34,651 nucleotides of DNA from an uncultured Clostridia bacterium (GTDB taxonomy: Bacteria; Bacillota; Clostridia; Lutisporales; Lutisporaceae), in NCBI GenBank assembly GCA_937976095.1, contig CALJSV010000256.1, positions 1 through 34,651 on the forward strand, written 5' to 3'. The notes beneath the pieces are model-generated. The model saw only the letters and a program-made list of their open reading frames with translations, searched no databases and was not told the DNA's origin. This document shows, in pieces, positions 1-8,645 of this stretch. Numbering within the stretch: position 1 is the stretch's first letter; each line of letters starts with the position of its first letter. Made by a program: the position numbers and the translations under genes.

Positions 1-2
1 TC

Positions 3-806
3 AAAAACCATATTGACTATATACACCTTAGCAAGCAAAAGAATGTTGTTATAACCACAAGCAATATGATCTGCAATGTCGATTATGATGCAGCCATAAG
101 GTATCATAGGGAATGTGGAGCTGATATAACAATACTATACAAGAATGCCAATGATTGCACCGAAAACTTTACATACTGCAATACATACAATCTGGACGAA
201 AACAACAGAATAACTGGTGTTGATGTCAATCTTGGGAAAAAGAATGAGTGTAATATCTCAATGGAAATGTTTATAATGAGCAAATCGCTTTTCCTGGATA
301 TTATACATACTTGCTCATCAAGGGGAGACTGCGACTTCTTGAAGGATGCTATACATAAGAATATTGACAAGTTTAAAATATACGGCTACGAGTATAACGG
401 CTATTTAGCTTGTGTTAACTCTATACAAAGCTACTTCAAAACCAGTATGCAGCTGTTGGATATAAACCTTTCAAGGGAGCTGTTCTTTAAAAATGGCCTT
501 ATATATACAAAGGTTAAGGATGAGGCTCCGACAAAGTATACTGAAAATGCATTTGTGGAGAATTCACTGATAGCTAACGGCAGCATAATAGATGGAAGCG
601 TTGAAAACAGCATAATATTTAGAGGAGTTAGGGTTAAAAAGGGCGCTGTTGTTAAAAATTGCATAGTAATGCAGAACAGTGTAATAGAAGAGGGTGCATT
701 GCTAAGAAATGTAATACTGGATAAAAATGTTACGGTATCTAAGGATAAACAGCTTAAGGGTGATGAAAGCTATCCTATAGTCATTGAGAAGAAGGCCATA
801 ATTTAG
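3..806 (+). CDS. glgD: GlgD, ADP-glucose pyrophosphorylase regulatory subunit (5'-truncated)
   Basis: This is the C-terminal 267 residues of GlgD, the GlgC-like partner subunit of glucose-1-phosphate adenylyltransferase, which makes ADP-glucose for glycogen synthesis in the cytoplasm. The reading frame is open from the first base of the window, so the start lies upstream; the first internal ATG (position 66) is not the start because homologous sequence precedes it. The visible part holds the end of the nucleotidyltransferase domain (NMICNVDY, then GADITILYK) and a C-terminal left-handed beta-helix made of hexapeptide-like turns (about the last 90 residues, NSLIANGSIIDGSVENSIIF and onward). 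In this family GlgD is usually weakly catalytic or non-catalytic and modulates GlgC; glgC is expected just upstream but is not visible. glgA follows after 17 bp, so the two are co-transcribed. Confidence 0.93.
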   Translation, partial: KNHIDYIHLSKQKNVVITTSNMICNVDYDAAIRYHRECGADITILYKNANDCTENFTYCNTYNLDENNRITGVDVNLGKKNECNISMEMFIMSKSLFLDIIHTCSSRGDCDFLKDAIHKNIDKFKIYGYEYNGYLACVNSIQSYFKTSMQLLDINLSRELFFKNGLIYTKVKDEAPTKYTENAFVENSLIANGSIIDGSVENSIIFRGVRVKKGAVVKNCIVMQNSVIEEGALLRNVILDKNVTVSKDKQLKGDESYPIVIEKKAII

Positions 807-823
807 GAAAAGGAGAGATTGTT

Positions 824-2254
824 ATGAATGTACTTTTTATTGCATCGGAAGTTCATCCTTTTATTAAAACAGGAAGCCTGGGAGATGTAACCTTTTCATT
901 GTCTAGGGAGCTTCGAAAGCTGGGAATAGATGCTCGTGTTATGATACCTAAGTATGGAGATATACCTACTTTTTTTAGAGATAAGATGTCATGTACAAAT
1001 ATATTTAATGTTACAGTTGGTTGGAGAAACCAATACTGTGGGCTTGAAGAGTTAAGATATGAGGGAGCCCCCTTTTACTTTATAGATAATGAGTACTACT
1101 TTAAAAGAGAGGGTATATATGGATTTTTTGATGAAGCTGAAAGATATGCCTTCTTTTGCAAGGCAGCACTAGAGTCTATCCGTTATCTTGATTTTAAGCC
1201 AGACATTATTCACTGCCATGACTGGCAGACTGGTATGATTAGTGTGCTTCTACATGCGCATTATAAAGAGCTCCCGGAGTATAAGGAGCTTAAAACAGTA
1301 TGTACTATCCATGATCTTAAGCATCAGGGTGTATTCCCTAAGGAGATTTTGTGGGAGCTTTTAAACTTGGGAGAAGAGTATTTTACTTTAGATAGAGTAG
1401 AGTTTTTTGGTGGAGTAAGCTTTCTAAAGGGAGCCATAAACTACTCCGATGTGATAACGACACTAAGTAGTGCTTACGCTGCCGAAATTCAGACTCCTTT
1501 ATTCGGTGAGAGTATGGATGATCTTTTTAGAAGAAGAAGAAATGACTTATATGGTATAGTAAACGGCATTGATTATGCCAGCTACGATCCTGCTACAGAC
1601 AGAAGTATTTTTGCAAACTATACTGCAGAAAACCCGGAAATAAAGCACCAAAACAAAGCGAGACTGCAGGAACTTTTAGGACTTGATGTAAATCCTGATG
1701 TGCCAATGATTGCAGTAGTTTCAGAGCTTACAAGGCAAAAAGGCATAGACCTTGTAGCCTATAACCTTGATGAGCTAATGCGTATGGATGTTCAGCTTGT
1801 TGTTCTGGGTAAGGGTGAAGAACAATATGAAAACATTTTAAATGAGTACTCATCAAGGAACTCGACAAAAATGTGCGTCAGCCTGGTTGAGGATGATATA
1901 CTGGCAAGAAAGATTTTTGCTGCTGCAGATTTGTGCCTGAAGCCGTCGCTATTTGAGCCGTGTGGAGCCGGACAGATCATGGGCATGAGGTATGGATGCC
2001 TGCCGATAGTTCGCGAAACTGGAGGGTTAAAGGACACTGTAGCTCCATATAACGAATATACAGGAGAAGGAAATGGATTTAGCTTCTCGCATTATAATGC
2101 AAATGATCTTCTGTATACTATTAAGAGAGCATTGGAAATATATAAGGATAAGAAAAACTGGGAAAGCATAGTCAAATCCGCCATGAAGCAGGATTATAGC
2201 TGGAGGACTTCAGCAATTAAATATAAAAAGCTATATCAGGATTTGACGTTATAG
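824..2254 (+). CDS. glgA: Glycogen synthase (ADP-glucose, GT5)
   Basis: This 476-residue GT5 enzyme transfers glucose from ADP-glucose to the non-reducing end of an alpha-1,4-glucan. It has the two Rossmann-like halves of the family. The N-terminal substrate loop reads KTGSLGDV (residues 15-22), where the family normally has KTGGL. HCHDWQTG and a SELTRQKG segment follow in order. The C-terminal active-site loop is FEPCGAGQIMGMRYG and then RETGGLKDTV. Length is normal for GlgA. An AGGAGAG ribosome site precedes the ATG. The gene lies 17 bp after glgD and 24 bp before glgP, fitting one glycogen operon. The Gly-to-Ser change at residue 18 is unusual, but everything else argues for a working enzyme. 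Confidence 0.96.
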   Translation: MNVLFIASEVHPFIKTGSLGDVTFSLSRELRKLGIDARVMIPKYGDIPTFFRDKMSCTNIFNVTVGWRNQYCGLEELRYEGAPFYFIDNEYYFKREGIYGFFDEAERYAFFCKAALESIRYLDFKPDIIHCHDWQTGMISVLLHAHYKELPEYKELKTVCTIHDLKHQGVFPKEILWELLNLGEEYFTLDRVEFFGGVSFLKGAINYSDVITTLSSAYAAEIQTPLFGESMDDLFRRRRNDLYGIVNGIDYASYDPATDRSIFANYTAENPEIKHQNKARLQELLGLDVNPDVPMIAVVSELTRQKGIDLVAYNLDELMRMDVQLVVLGKGEEQYENILNEYSSRNSTKMCVSLVEDDILARKIFAAADLCLKPSLFEPCGAGQIMGMRYGCLPIVRETGGLKDTVAPYNEYTGEGNGFSFSHYNANDLLYTIKRALEIYKDKKNWESIVKSAMKQDYSWRTSAIKYKKLYQDLTL

Positions 2255-2278
2255 CTCAGGAGCTTAGAGGAGGCTGTT

Positions 2279-4744
2279 ATGAATATTAGCAAGGAAAGAA
2301 TAAAGGAAGATTTTATAAATAAACTTAAGACCTTAAGAGGCTCCAGCCTTGAAAAGGCATCCCTGTCAGATAAATATCTGGCACTGGGAAGTGTTATAAG
2401 AGATTATGTAGCTGATAAATGGGTAATGACAAATGATAGATACCTGGAATCAGGGGAAAAGCAGGTTTACTATTTCTCAATAGAATTCCTCTTAGGGAGG
2501 CTTTTGGGAAATAATCTGGTAAACCTCGGGCTTGAAAAGCTTTGCGAGGATGCTTTAGCAGAGCTTGGTGAATCTCTAAAAGAGATCAAGTCCGCTGAAC
2601 CTGATGCAGGGTTAGGAAATGGCGGCTTGGGAAGGCTTGCTGCATGCTTTCTTGATTCCATGGCTTCTCAGGGGATACCTGGTCATGGCTGTGGAATAAG
2701 ATATAAATATGGGCTCTTTGAGCAAAAGATAATAAATGGCTACCAGGTAGAGCTTCCTGAAAACTGGCTGCGTGAAGGAAATGTCTGGGAGATAAGAAAG
2801 CCAGACAAGGCTGTAGAGGTAAGGTTTGGAGGCCATATATGGTGGGAGGATAATGAAGGAAGGATGACCTTCCATCATGAAAACTACGAATCTGTATTGG
2901 CAGTGCCTTATGATACCCCAATAATTGGATATAAGAACAATACGGTAAATAATCTAAGACTATGGAGTGCCGAAACTCCAATGAAGGACTTTGATTTATC
3001 CTCCTTTAGTCGTGGAGACTATTTAAAGGCTGTGGAGCATAAGTATTCAGTTGAGTCAATATCACAGGTGCTTTACCCTGATGACAGCTATCATGAGGGA
3101 AGAGTACTTAGGCTTAAGCAGCAGTATTTCTTCGTGTCTGCAGGTATTCAAAGCATAATAAGACGCTATAAGCTTGGCGGCCACCCAATAACTGATTTTG
3201 ACGAGAAGGTGGCTATACACATCAATGATACTCATCCTGCAGTTGCTGTGCCTGAGCTTATGAGAATTCTTATGGATGAAGAGGGTCTTAGCTGGGATGA
3301 CGCTTGGAGGATAACCACCAATACAATATCATATACAAACCATACAATCATGTCAGAGGCTCTGGAAAAATGGCCTATAGATATGTTCAAGTCATTGCTG
3401 CCAAGAATATATATGATTGTTGAGGAAATAAATGAAAGGCTTTGCAAGGAGCTATGGATCAGGTACGCTGGAGATTCAGATAGAACAAGCAGAATGGCGA
3501 TAATAGCTGACGGCTATATAAAGATGGCTCATCTTGCGATAATTGGAAGTCATAGCGTAAATGGAGTTGCAAAGCTTCACACTGAGATTCTTAAAAAGCA
3601 GGAACTGGCGGACTTCTACAACTTCCAGCCATATAAGTTTAATAACAAAACAAACGGGATCACTCATAGAAGATGGCTAAGAAAGGCAAATCCGGCTTTG
3701 ACTCAGTTGATAAGAGATACAATAGGCTACGAGTGGATAAGACATCCTACCGAGCTTATAAGACTGCTTAAGCATTCGGAGGATTCAGCCTTCCAGGATA
3801 AGGTGTTTGAAGCCAAGCAAATCAATAAAAAGAGGCTTGCAGATATTATTAAGAATAGATATGATATAACAATAGATACAAATTCTATCTTTGATGTTCA
3901 GATAAAAAGGCTGCACTCCTATAAGAGACAGATACTGAATGTGCTTCATATAATGGATATGTATAACAGGCTGCTTGATAATCCAGACTTGGATATCATA
4001 CCAAGAACCTTCATATTTGGAGCTAAGGCGGCACCTGGCTACTATCTGGCTAAGCAGACTATAAAGCTGATTAATACGCTAGCTGAAAAGATCAATAATG
4101 ATAAGACTATAAAGGATAAGCTAAAAGTAGTCTTTATGGAGGATTATAAGGTATCCCTTGCTGAGAGGATTATACCGGCTGCGGATGTAAGTGAGCAAAT
4201 ATCAACTACAACAAAGGAAGCCTCGGGAACCGGAAACATGAAGCTGATGATGAATGGAGCAGTAACCATTGCAACTTTGGATGGTGCCAACATAGAGATA
4301 AGAGATGAAGTTGGCGATGACAATATTTTTATCTTTGGATTAACAGAGATAGAGGTTATAGACTACTATCGTAATGGCGGATATAATTCAATGGATATTT
4401 ACAGAAATGATCCTAGATTGACGATGATACTGGACCAGCTTGTAAATGGCTTCCTTACCTCAAACAATGTAGAGTTTATGAACATTTATAACTCACTCTT
4501 ACTTCATAATGATGAATATTTCGTGCTTAAGGACTTTGATTCCTATGCAAAGGCACATGCTAGAATCGATGAGTGCTACAGAGACAGGCACAAATGGATG
4601 AGCATGTCTATACACAACATTGCGCATTCAGGAATATTCTCCAGTGACAGAACCATAATGGAATATGCGTCGGGTATTTGGGGAGTTAGAAATGTACCTG
4701 TAGATAAGTATAATGTAAGAATTGAGAAGCCAAAGAGTTATTAG
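2279..4744 (+). CDS. glgP: Glycogen phosphorylase (long form, GT35)
   Basis: This cytoplasmic 821-residue PLP enzyme releases glucose-1-phosphate from glycogen by phosphorolysis. The PLP-lysine motif EASGTGNMKLMMNGA is intact, with Lys655 as the expected Schiff-base residue, followed by TLDGANIEI. The N-terminal region has YFSIEFLLGR and GNGGLGRLAACFLDS, and HINDTHPAVAVPEL and KTNGITHRRWL are in the expected places. Length matches the 800-840 residues of the classical family. The start ATG has an AGAGGAGG site eight bases upstream. It directly follows glgA, so synthesis and breakdown enzymes share a transcript. A second, short-type phosphorylase lies on the other strand at 24966-26576. Confidence 0.97.
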   Translation: MNISKERIKEDFINKLKTLRGSSLEKASLSDKYLALGSVIRDYVADKWVMTNDRYLESGEKQVYYFSIEFLLGRLLGNNLVNLGLEKLCEDALAELGESLKEIKSAEPDAGLGNGGLGRLAACFLDSMASQGIPGHGCGIRYKYGLFEQKIINGYQVELPENWLREGNVWEIRKPDKAVEVRFGGHIWWEDNEGRMTFHHENYESVLAVPYDTPIIGYKNNTVNNLRLWSAETPMKDFDLSSFSRGDYLKAVEHKYSVESISQVLYPDDSYHEGRVLRLKQQYFFVSAGIQSIIRRYKLGGHPITDFDEKVAIHINDTHPAVAVPELMRILMDEEGLSWDDAWRITTNTISYTNHTIMSEALEKWPIDMFKSLLPRIYMIVEEINERLCKELWIRYAGDSDRTSRMAIIADGYIKMAHLAIIGSHSVNGVAKLHTEILKKQELADFYNFQPYKFNNKTNGITHRRWLRKANPALTQLIRDTIGYEWIRHPTELIRLLKHSEDSAFQDKVFEAKQINKKRLADIIKNRYDITIDTNSIFDVQIKRLHSYKRQILNVLHIMDMYNRLLDNPDLDIIPRTFIFGAKAAPGYYLAKQTIKLINTLAEKINNDKTIKDKLKVVFMEDYKVSLAERIIPAADVSEQISTTTKEASGTGNMKLMMNGAVTIATLDGANIEIRDEVGDDNIFIFGLTEIEVIDYYRNGGYNSMDIYRNDPRLTMILDQLVNGFLTSNNVEFMNIYNSLLLHNDEYFVLKDFDSYAKAHARIDECYRDRHKWMSMSIHNIAHSGIFSSDRTIMEYASGIWGVRNVPVDKYNVRIEKPKSY

Positions 4745-4748
4745 TTTA

Positions 4749-4797
4749 GGTGTCAGGGAACAGGTGACAGGTGACAGGTGACAGGTGTCAGGGAACA
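4749..4797. repeat. Degenerate heptamer tandem array (7 units)
   Basis: Forty-nine bases just after the glgP stop divide exactly into seven 7-mers in the order GGTGTCA, GGGAACA, GGTGACA (three times), GGTGTCA, GGGAACA. The array is therefore partly symmetric, with the same two variant units at both ends. It is not in a reading frame of a recognised gene. Its function is unknown; slipped-strand expansion is the simplest origin. Confidence 0.9.
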
Positions 4798-4820
4798 GCT
4801 AGAGAGAATAAGGTGGTGGT

Positions 4821-4852
4821 GAATGTATGTCGGTTTGGTCCGATATACATTC
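4821..4852 (+). terminator. Hairpin between glgP and GH13 gene (possible attenuating terminator)
   Basis: A 13-bp stem (GAATGTATGTCGG pairing with CCGATATACATTC, one G-U pair) with a 6-base loop is followed by ATTTTATATT. The T-run is interrupted, so it may terminate only partly, letting some transcription into the downstream GH13 gene, which has no obvious promoter of its own. Confidence 0.55.
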
Positions 4853-4876
4853 ATTTTATATTAAAAGCAGGGAGAC

Positions 4877-6862
4877 GTGGTCGACTTGAAAAGTGAATTT
4901 ATAAGGCATGACTCACATGATATCAGATATAGAAAGCCCTTTGGGGCGGTCAGCTGTGGTACGGAGGTATGTTTATCTATAGATATCAACACAAGCTTAT
5001 ATATAAGCTATGTAGACTTGCATTTGGTTGCAGAGGATGGCATGGATACAGTATTGAGTATGAGACTTGATTGCACCGAGGGTAGTTTAAAGAAATATAC
5101 TGCGTGCTTTAATGCTTCAGAGCAGCCAGGGCTAATATGGTACTACTTCAAGGCAGGTATAGGGGGAGTGGATTACTTTTATGGCAACAATCAGTTTGCT
5201 TATGGCGGAGCTGGAAGTATTGCAAATCATATACCTGTATACTATCAAATAACAGTATACAAGGATTCGGGGGAAACTCCGGACTGGTATAAGCATGCTA
5301 TTATGTATCAAATATTTCCTGATCGATTCTTCAATGGCAACAAGGATGGGAAAGTAAGCAACCCCAAAAAAAGCAGCTTTGTATACAGCAGCTGGAATGA
5401 CAGCCCATGCTATGTTAAGGACTGCGATACAGGCAGTATTTTAAGGTGGGACTTCTTCGGAGGGAATCTTGAGGGAATAATTCAAAAGCTTGATTATCTA
5501 AAGGAGCTTGGGATAACGGTAATATATCTTAATCCAATTTTTGAATCCCATAGTAATCATAGGTATGACACTGCTGACTATAAAAATGTTGACAATATAC
5601 TCGGAGATAATGAGACCTTTAGGAGGCTTTGTGAAATTGCAAAGGAGCATGGTATATCAATTATTCTTGATGGAGTATTTAGTCATACCGGAAGTGACAG
5701 CATTTATTTTAACAAGTACGGAAGCTACCCTGAGCTTGGGGCATACCAGTCTAATGCGTCAAAATACTACTCATGGTATAGATTTAAAAGCTATCCAAAG
5801 GAATATGAATGCTGGTGGGGTATAGACAATATGCCTAATGTAGATGAAATGAATCCCGCCTACAGACAGTACATAATTAGCGGTGAGGATAGTGTGATAA
5901 AGCACTGGATGAAGCTTGGTGCAAAAGGCTGGAGACTTGATGTAGCAGATGAGCTTCCTGATGCCTTTATCAAAGAAATAAAAGAACACATGAAAAAAAC
6001 TGATAAAGAATCCGTGCTGATAGGTGAGGTTTGGGAGGATGCATCCAATAAAATAAGCTATGGGGAGAGAAGAAGATATCTGATGGGGGAAGAGTTGGAC
6101 TCAGTTATGAACTATCCCTTCAGAAATCATATGATAGATTTTATTTTAGGTCATAAAGCACCCGAGCAGGTAAGTGCAGCACTAATGAGTCTAAAGGAGA
6201 ACTATCCGACCCACAATTTTTATTCTAATATGAATTTTGTTGGTACTCATGATGTTCCCAGAATACTAACCGTACTAGGTGAAGCTCCCGATGAAGGCTA
6301 CATGACCTGGAGGGAAAGGGAAAGCTATCGTCTGAATGAGGCTAGTAAGAGCCTCGCCATAAAAAGACTGAAGCTTATCTCCCTCGTACAGATGACCTTC
6401 CCGGGAGTACCAAGCATATACTATGGGGACGAAGCTGGTCTTGAGGGCTACAAAGATCCTCTCAACAGAAGAACATATCCTTGGGGGAATGAAAACAAAG
6501 AGCTTTTAGATTGGTATAAGACCTTAGTAGCTCTTAGAAAGTCTAAGGATGCCTTCAGCACTGGCGAGTATATACCCCTTTTAGCAGAGGGAGATGTATT
6601 TGCATATATAAGAAGAATTATACACAATAAGGATGCCTTTGGAAAGAAGGCACAGAACGGGACAGCTGTAGTTTTACTGAATAGGAGCAGGGATAAGTCA
6701 ACATCAGTGAAGCTTGACCTAAGCAGCTATGGCAAAGGTGGAAGAATTATAGACTTGCTTGATGAAAGCACAAGCTATGAAGTGCTTGAAGGAGCGGCAG
6801 CTTTTGATTTAAAAGCCCTGGAAGGCAGAGTTCTATTTTGGCAGGTAGGAGAAGATGAATAA
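4877..6862 (+). CDS. Intracellular GH13 alpha-glucan hydrolase, neopullulanase/cyclomaltodextrinase-like
   Basis: A 661-residue GH13 enzyme likely to cleave maltodextrin, cyclodextrin or pullulan-type links in the cytoplasm; no signal peptide is seen. An N-terminal beta-rich domain of about 130 residues (CBM34-like position) precedes the barrel, which begins at WYKHAIMYQIFPDRFFNG. The catalytic triad is visible: nucleophile Asp355 in GWRLDVADEL, acid/base Glu384 in LIGEVWED, and Asp459 in FVGTHDVPR. MNYPFRNHMIDF is typical of the neopullulanase branch. Start choice is uncertain: GTG 4877 lies only three bases after AGGGAG, while in-frame TTG 4886 lies twelve bases after it. The stop overlaps the next start by eight bases. 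Exact bond specificity cannot be read from the sequence. Confidence 0.88.
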   Translation: MVDLKSEFIRHDSHDIRYRKPFGAVSCGTEVCLSIDINTSLYISYVDLHLVAEDGMDTVLSMRLDCTEGSLKKYTACFNASEQPGLIWYYFKAGIGGVDYFYGNNQFAYGGAGSIANHIPVYYQITVYKDSGETPDWYKHAIMYQIFPDRFFNGNKDGKVSNPKKSSFVYSSWNDSPCYVKDCDTGSILRWDFFGGNLEGIIQKLDYLKELGITVIYLNPIFESHSNHRYDTADYKNVDNILGDNETFRRLCEIAKEHGISIILDGVFSHTGSDSIYFNKYGSYPELGAYQSNASKYYSWYRFKSYPKEYECWWGIDNMPNVDEMNPAYRQYIISGEDSVIKHWMKLGAKGWRLDVADELPDAFIKEIKEHMKKTDKESVLIGEVWEDASNKISYGERRRYLMGEELDSVMNYPFRNHMIDFILGHKAPEQVSAALMSLKENYPTHNFYSNMNFVGTHDVPRILTVLGEAPDEGYMTWRERESYRLNEASKSLAIKRLKLISLVQMTFPGVPSIYYGDEAGLEGYKDPLNRRTYPWGNENKELLDWYKTLVALRKSKDAFSTGEYIPLLAEGDVFAYIRRIIHNKDAFGKKAQNGTAVVLLNRSRDKSTSVKLDLSSYGKGGRIIDLLDESTSYEVLEGAAAFDLKALEGRVLFWQVGEDE

Positions 6863-8630
6863 AGACAGTAAGCATTATGAAGCTGGTAGAAGCTTTGAGG
6901 CTGGGATGAATAGTAGTGAGCGAAAGGATAAAGGAGTCTTTTATACACCTCTTGAGATAGTAGATTATATGGCAAGGGAGGCCTTAGCTGAGTTGGATTT
7001 ACTAGAGAATCCATATATTAAGCTCCTTGACCCAGCCTGTGGAGCAGGATATTTTCTTATAAAGTCAATTGAGCTGCTTGAGATAAGGTTCTTAGAGTGC
7101 TTAAGTAAGCTGCTTGAGAAAAAGCCAGAGATTAAAGAGCACCTTGAAAAGAACAATATTAGAAGATACATTGCTGAGAATATTGTATGGGGTGTTGATA
7201 TTGACCCTGCTGCAGTAGAGCTCGCTAAGGCTTCCATCATAGAGTTTGTTGGTATGCCCTGCAAGCCTAATGTTTACTGCTGTGATAGTCTTACTGAGCA
7301 TGAAAGCAGTGGATCAATGCTGTGGAGGCAGAAATACGATTTTATATTGGGGAACCCCCCATATATAGGGCATAAGGGTGTAGATTCCTCATATAAGCTC
7401 CTGCTTCAAGCTCTTTATAAGGGAATATACAAGGATAAATCAGATATTTTGTTTTGCTTCATAAAGAGAGCAATAGATCAATTAAAGCCTGGAGGAGTTT
7501 TGTCTTTCATTTGCTCCAGATATTTGATTGAAGGACCTTCAGCTGATGGTCTTAGAGAATACATCACCGATAATTGTGGGGTGACTGAGATAGTTGATTT
7601 CTGTGGATGCAACGTATTTCAGGATGCAGGTATAGCATCGGCAATTTTTACCTTCAGAAAAGCTGATAAAGCCGAAAGTCTTAATATTAAGGGTCTTAAA
7701 ATTAAGAGCCTTAGAGTTAGGAGATTTAGGAACTCATCAGCTGTATCAAAGAACACAAGTATAATGAATGAAGACAATTTTCACAGCTACAGCATCTCCA
7801 AATCAAGACTTGCAAAAAGTGGCTGGCTGTTGATGGATAATGAAGAGTATGAGATATATGATAAAATCCAGAGCCAAGGAACTCACTTTCTGGCTGAGTT
7901 GTTTGACAGCCATCAGGGTATAATAACCGGATGCGATAAGGCCTTTATTTTAGATGCTGCAGCCATTGAGGCTCATAATATCGAAAGAGAGCTGATTAAG
8001 CCCTGGATAAAAAACAGCAATGTAAAAAAGCATAAGGTTATAGAAGCAAGTCAATTCATTGTGTATGCTGACATGATAGACAATGAAGAGGCATATCCTA
8101 ATTCTATAAGCTATATCAGCAAATACAAAGAAAGGCTTATGCAAAGACGAGAATGTCTAAAGGGAACCAGAGAATGGTACAAGCTTCAATGGGGACGAAG
8201 AGCGGAGGAATTTGAGAGCAAAAAGATTATCTATCCTTATAAGTCAAAGGAAAACAGATTTGCTGTAGATGTAGGTGGGAACTATTGTAGTGCCGATGTA
8301 TACAGCTTGCGTTTGAAAAAGGAGTATGAGGGAAGACTTAGCTATGAACACATTGCTGCAATCCTTAATTCAAAGCCTTTGGAATTTTACTTTAAATCCT
8401 TTGCTAAAAGAATAAATGGAAATCAGTATGATTATTACCCTAATACTGTCCTTAGAATTAGAATTTCAGTTGATACAGTAAACCCCAAGCTTCAGGAGCT
8501 AAGTGCAAAAATAGGCTTCTGTAATAATGAGGCAGATAGAGACGGTATTTTAAGTGATATAAATAGGGTAATATATGATATATATGGACTTTCAGAAAAA
8601 CAAATTATGATTATTGAAAACTACATATGA
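6855..8630 (+). CDS. camA: CamA-like orphan N6-adenine DNA methyltransferase (TaqI/Eco57I type)
   Basis: A 591-residue adenine-specific DNA methyltransferase. The N-terminus has the KGVFYTP signature of TaqI/Eco57I-type enzymes, the SAM-binding motif DPACGAG (residues 59-65), and the catalytic NPPY (167-170) within GNPPYIGHKG. The C-terminal half is a target-recognition region with IITGCDKAFIL, RREC, YKLQWGR, PYKSKENRFAVD and SADVYSL. These C-terminal segments match, as I remember it, the C. difficile sporulation methyltransferase CamA (about 577 residues) far better than ordinary restriction methylases. No nuclease domain is present and no endonuclease gene adjoins it. It overlaps the GH13 stop codon by eight bases and is followed by prsW after 15 bp, so it is translated from the glycogen transcript. 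Methyltransferase identity is firm; CamA orthology and the target site are inference. Confidence 0.82.
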   Translation: MNKDSKHYEAGRSFEAGMNSSERKDKGVFYTPLEIVDYMAREALAELDLLENPYIKLLDPACGAGYFLIKSIELLEIRFLECLSKLLEKKPEIKEHLEKNNIRRYIAENIVWGVDIDPAAVELAKASIIEFVGMPCKPNVYCCDSLTEHESSGSMLWRQKYDFILGNPPYIGHKGVDSSYKLLLQALYKGIYKDKSDILFCFIKRAIDQLKPGGVLSFICSRYLIEGPSADGLREYITDNCGVTEIVDFCGCNVFQDAGIASAIFTFRKADKAESLNIKGLKIKSLRVRRFRNSSAVSKNTSIMNEDNFHSYSISKSRLAKSGWLLMDNEEYEIYDKIQSQGTHFLAELFDSHQGIITGCDKAFILDAAAIEAHNIERELIKPWIKNSNVKKHKVIEASQFIVYADMIDNEEAYPNSISYISKYKERLMQRRECLKGTREWYKLQWGRRAEEFESKKIIYPYKSKENRFAVDVGGNYCSADVYSLRLKKEYEGRLSYEHIAAILNSKPLEFYFKSFAKRINGNQYDYYPNTVLRIRISVDTVNPKLQELSAKIGFCNNEADRDGILSDINRVIYDIYGLSEKQIMIIENYI

Positions 8631-8645
8631 AAAGGTGGGATTGGT

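Noticed and set aside
4749-4797. Heptamer array as a CRISPR
   Set aside because: Units are 7 bp and directly abutting, with no spacers and no cas genes.
6855-8630. Complete restriction-modification system
   Set aside because: No endonuclease domain in the protein and no endonuclease-like gene nearby; neighbours are glycogen genes and prsW.
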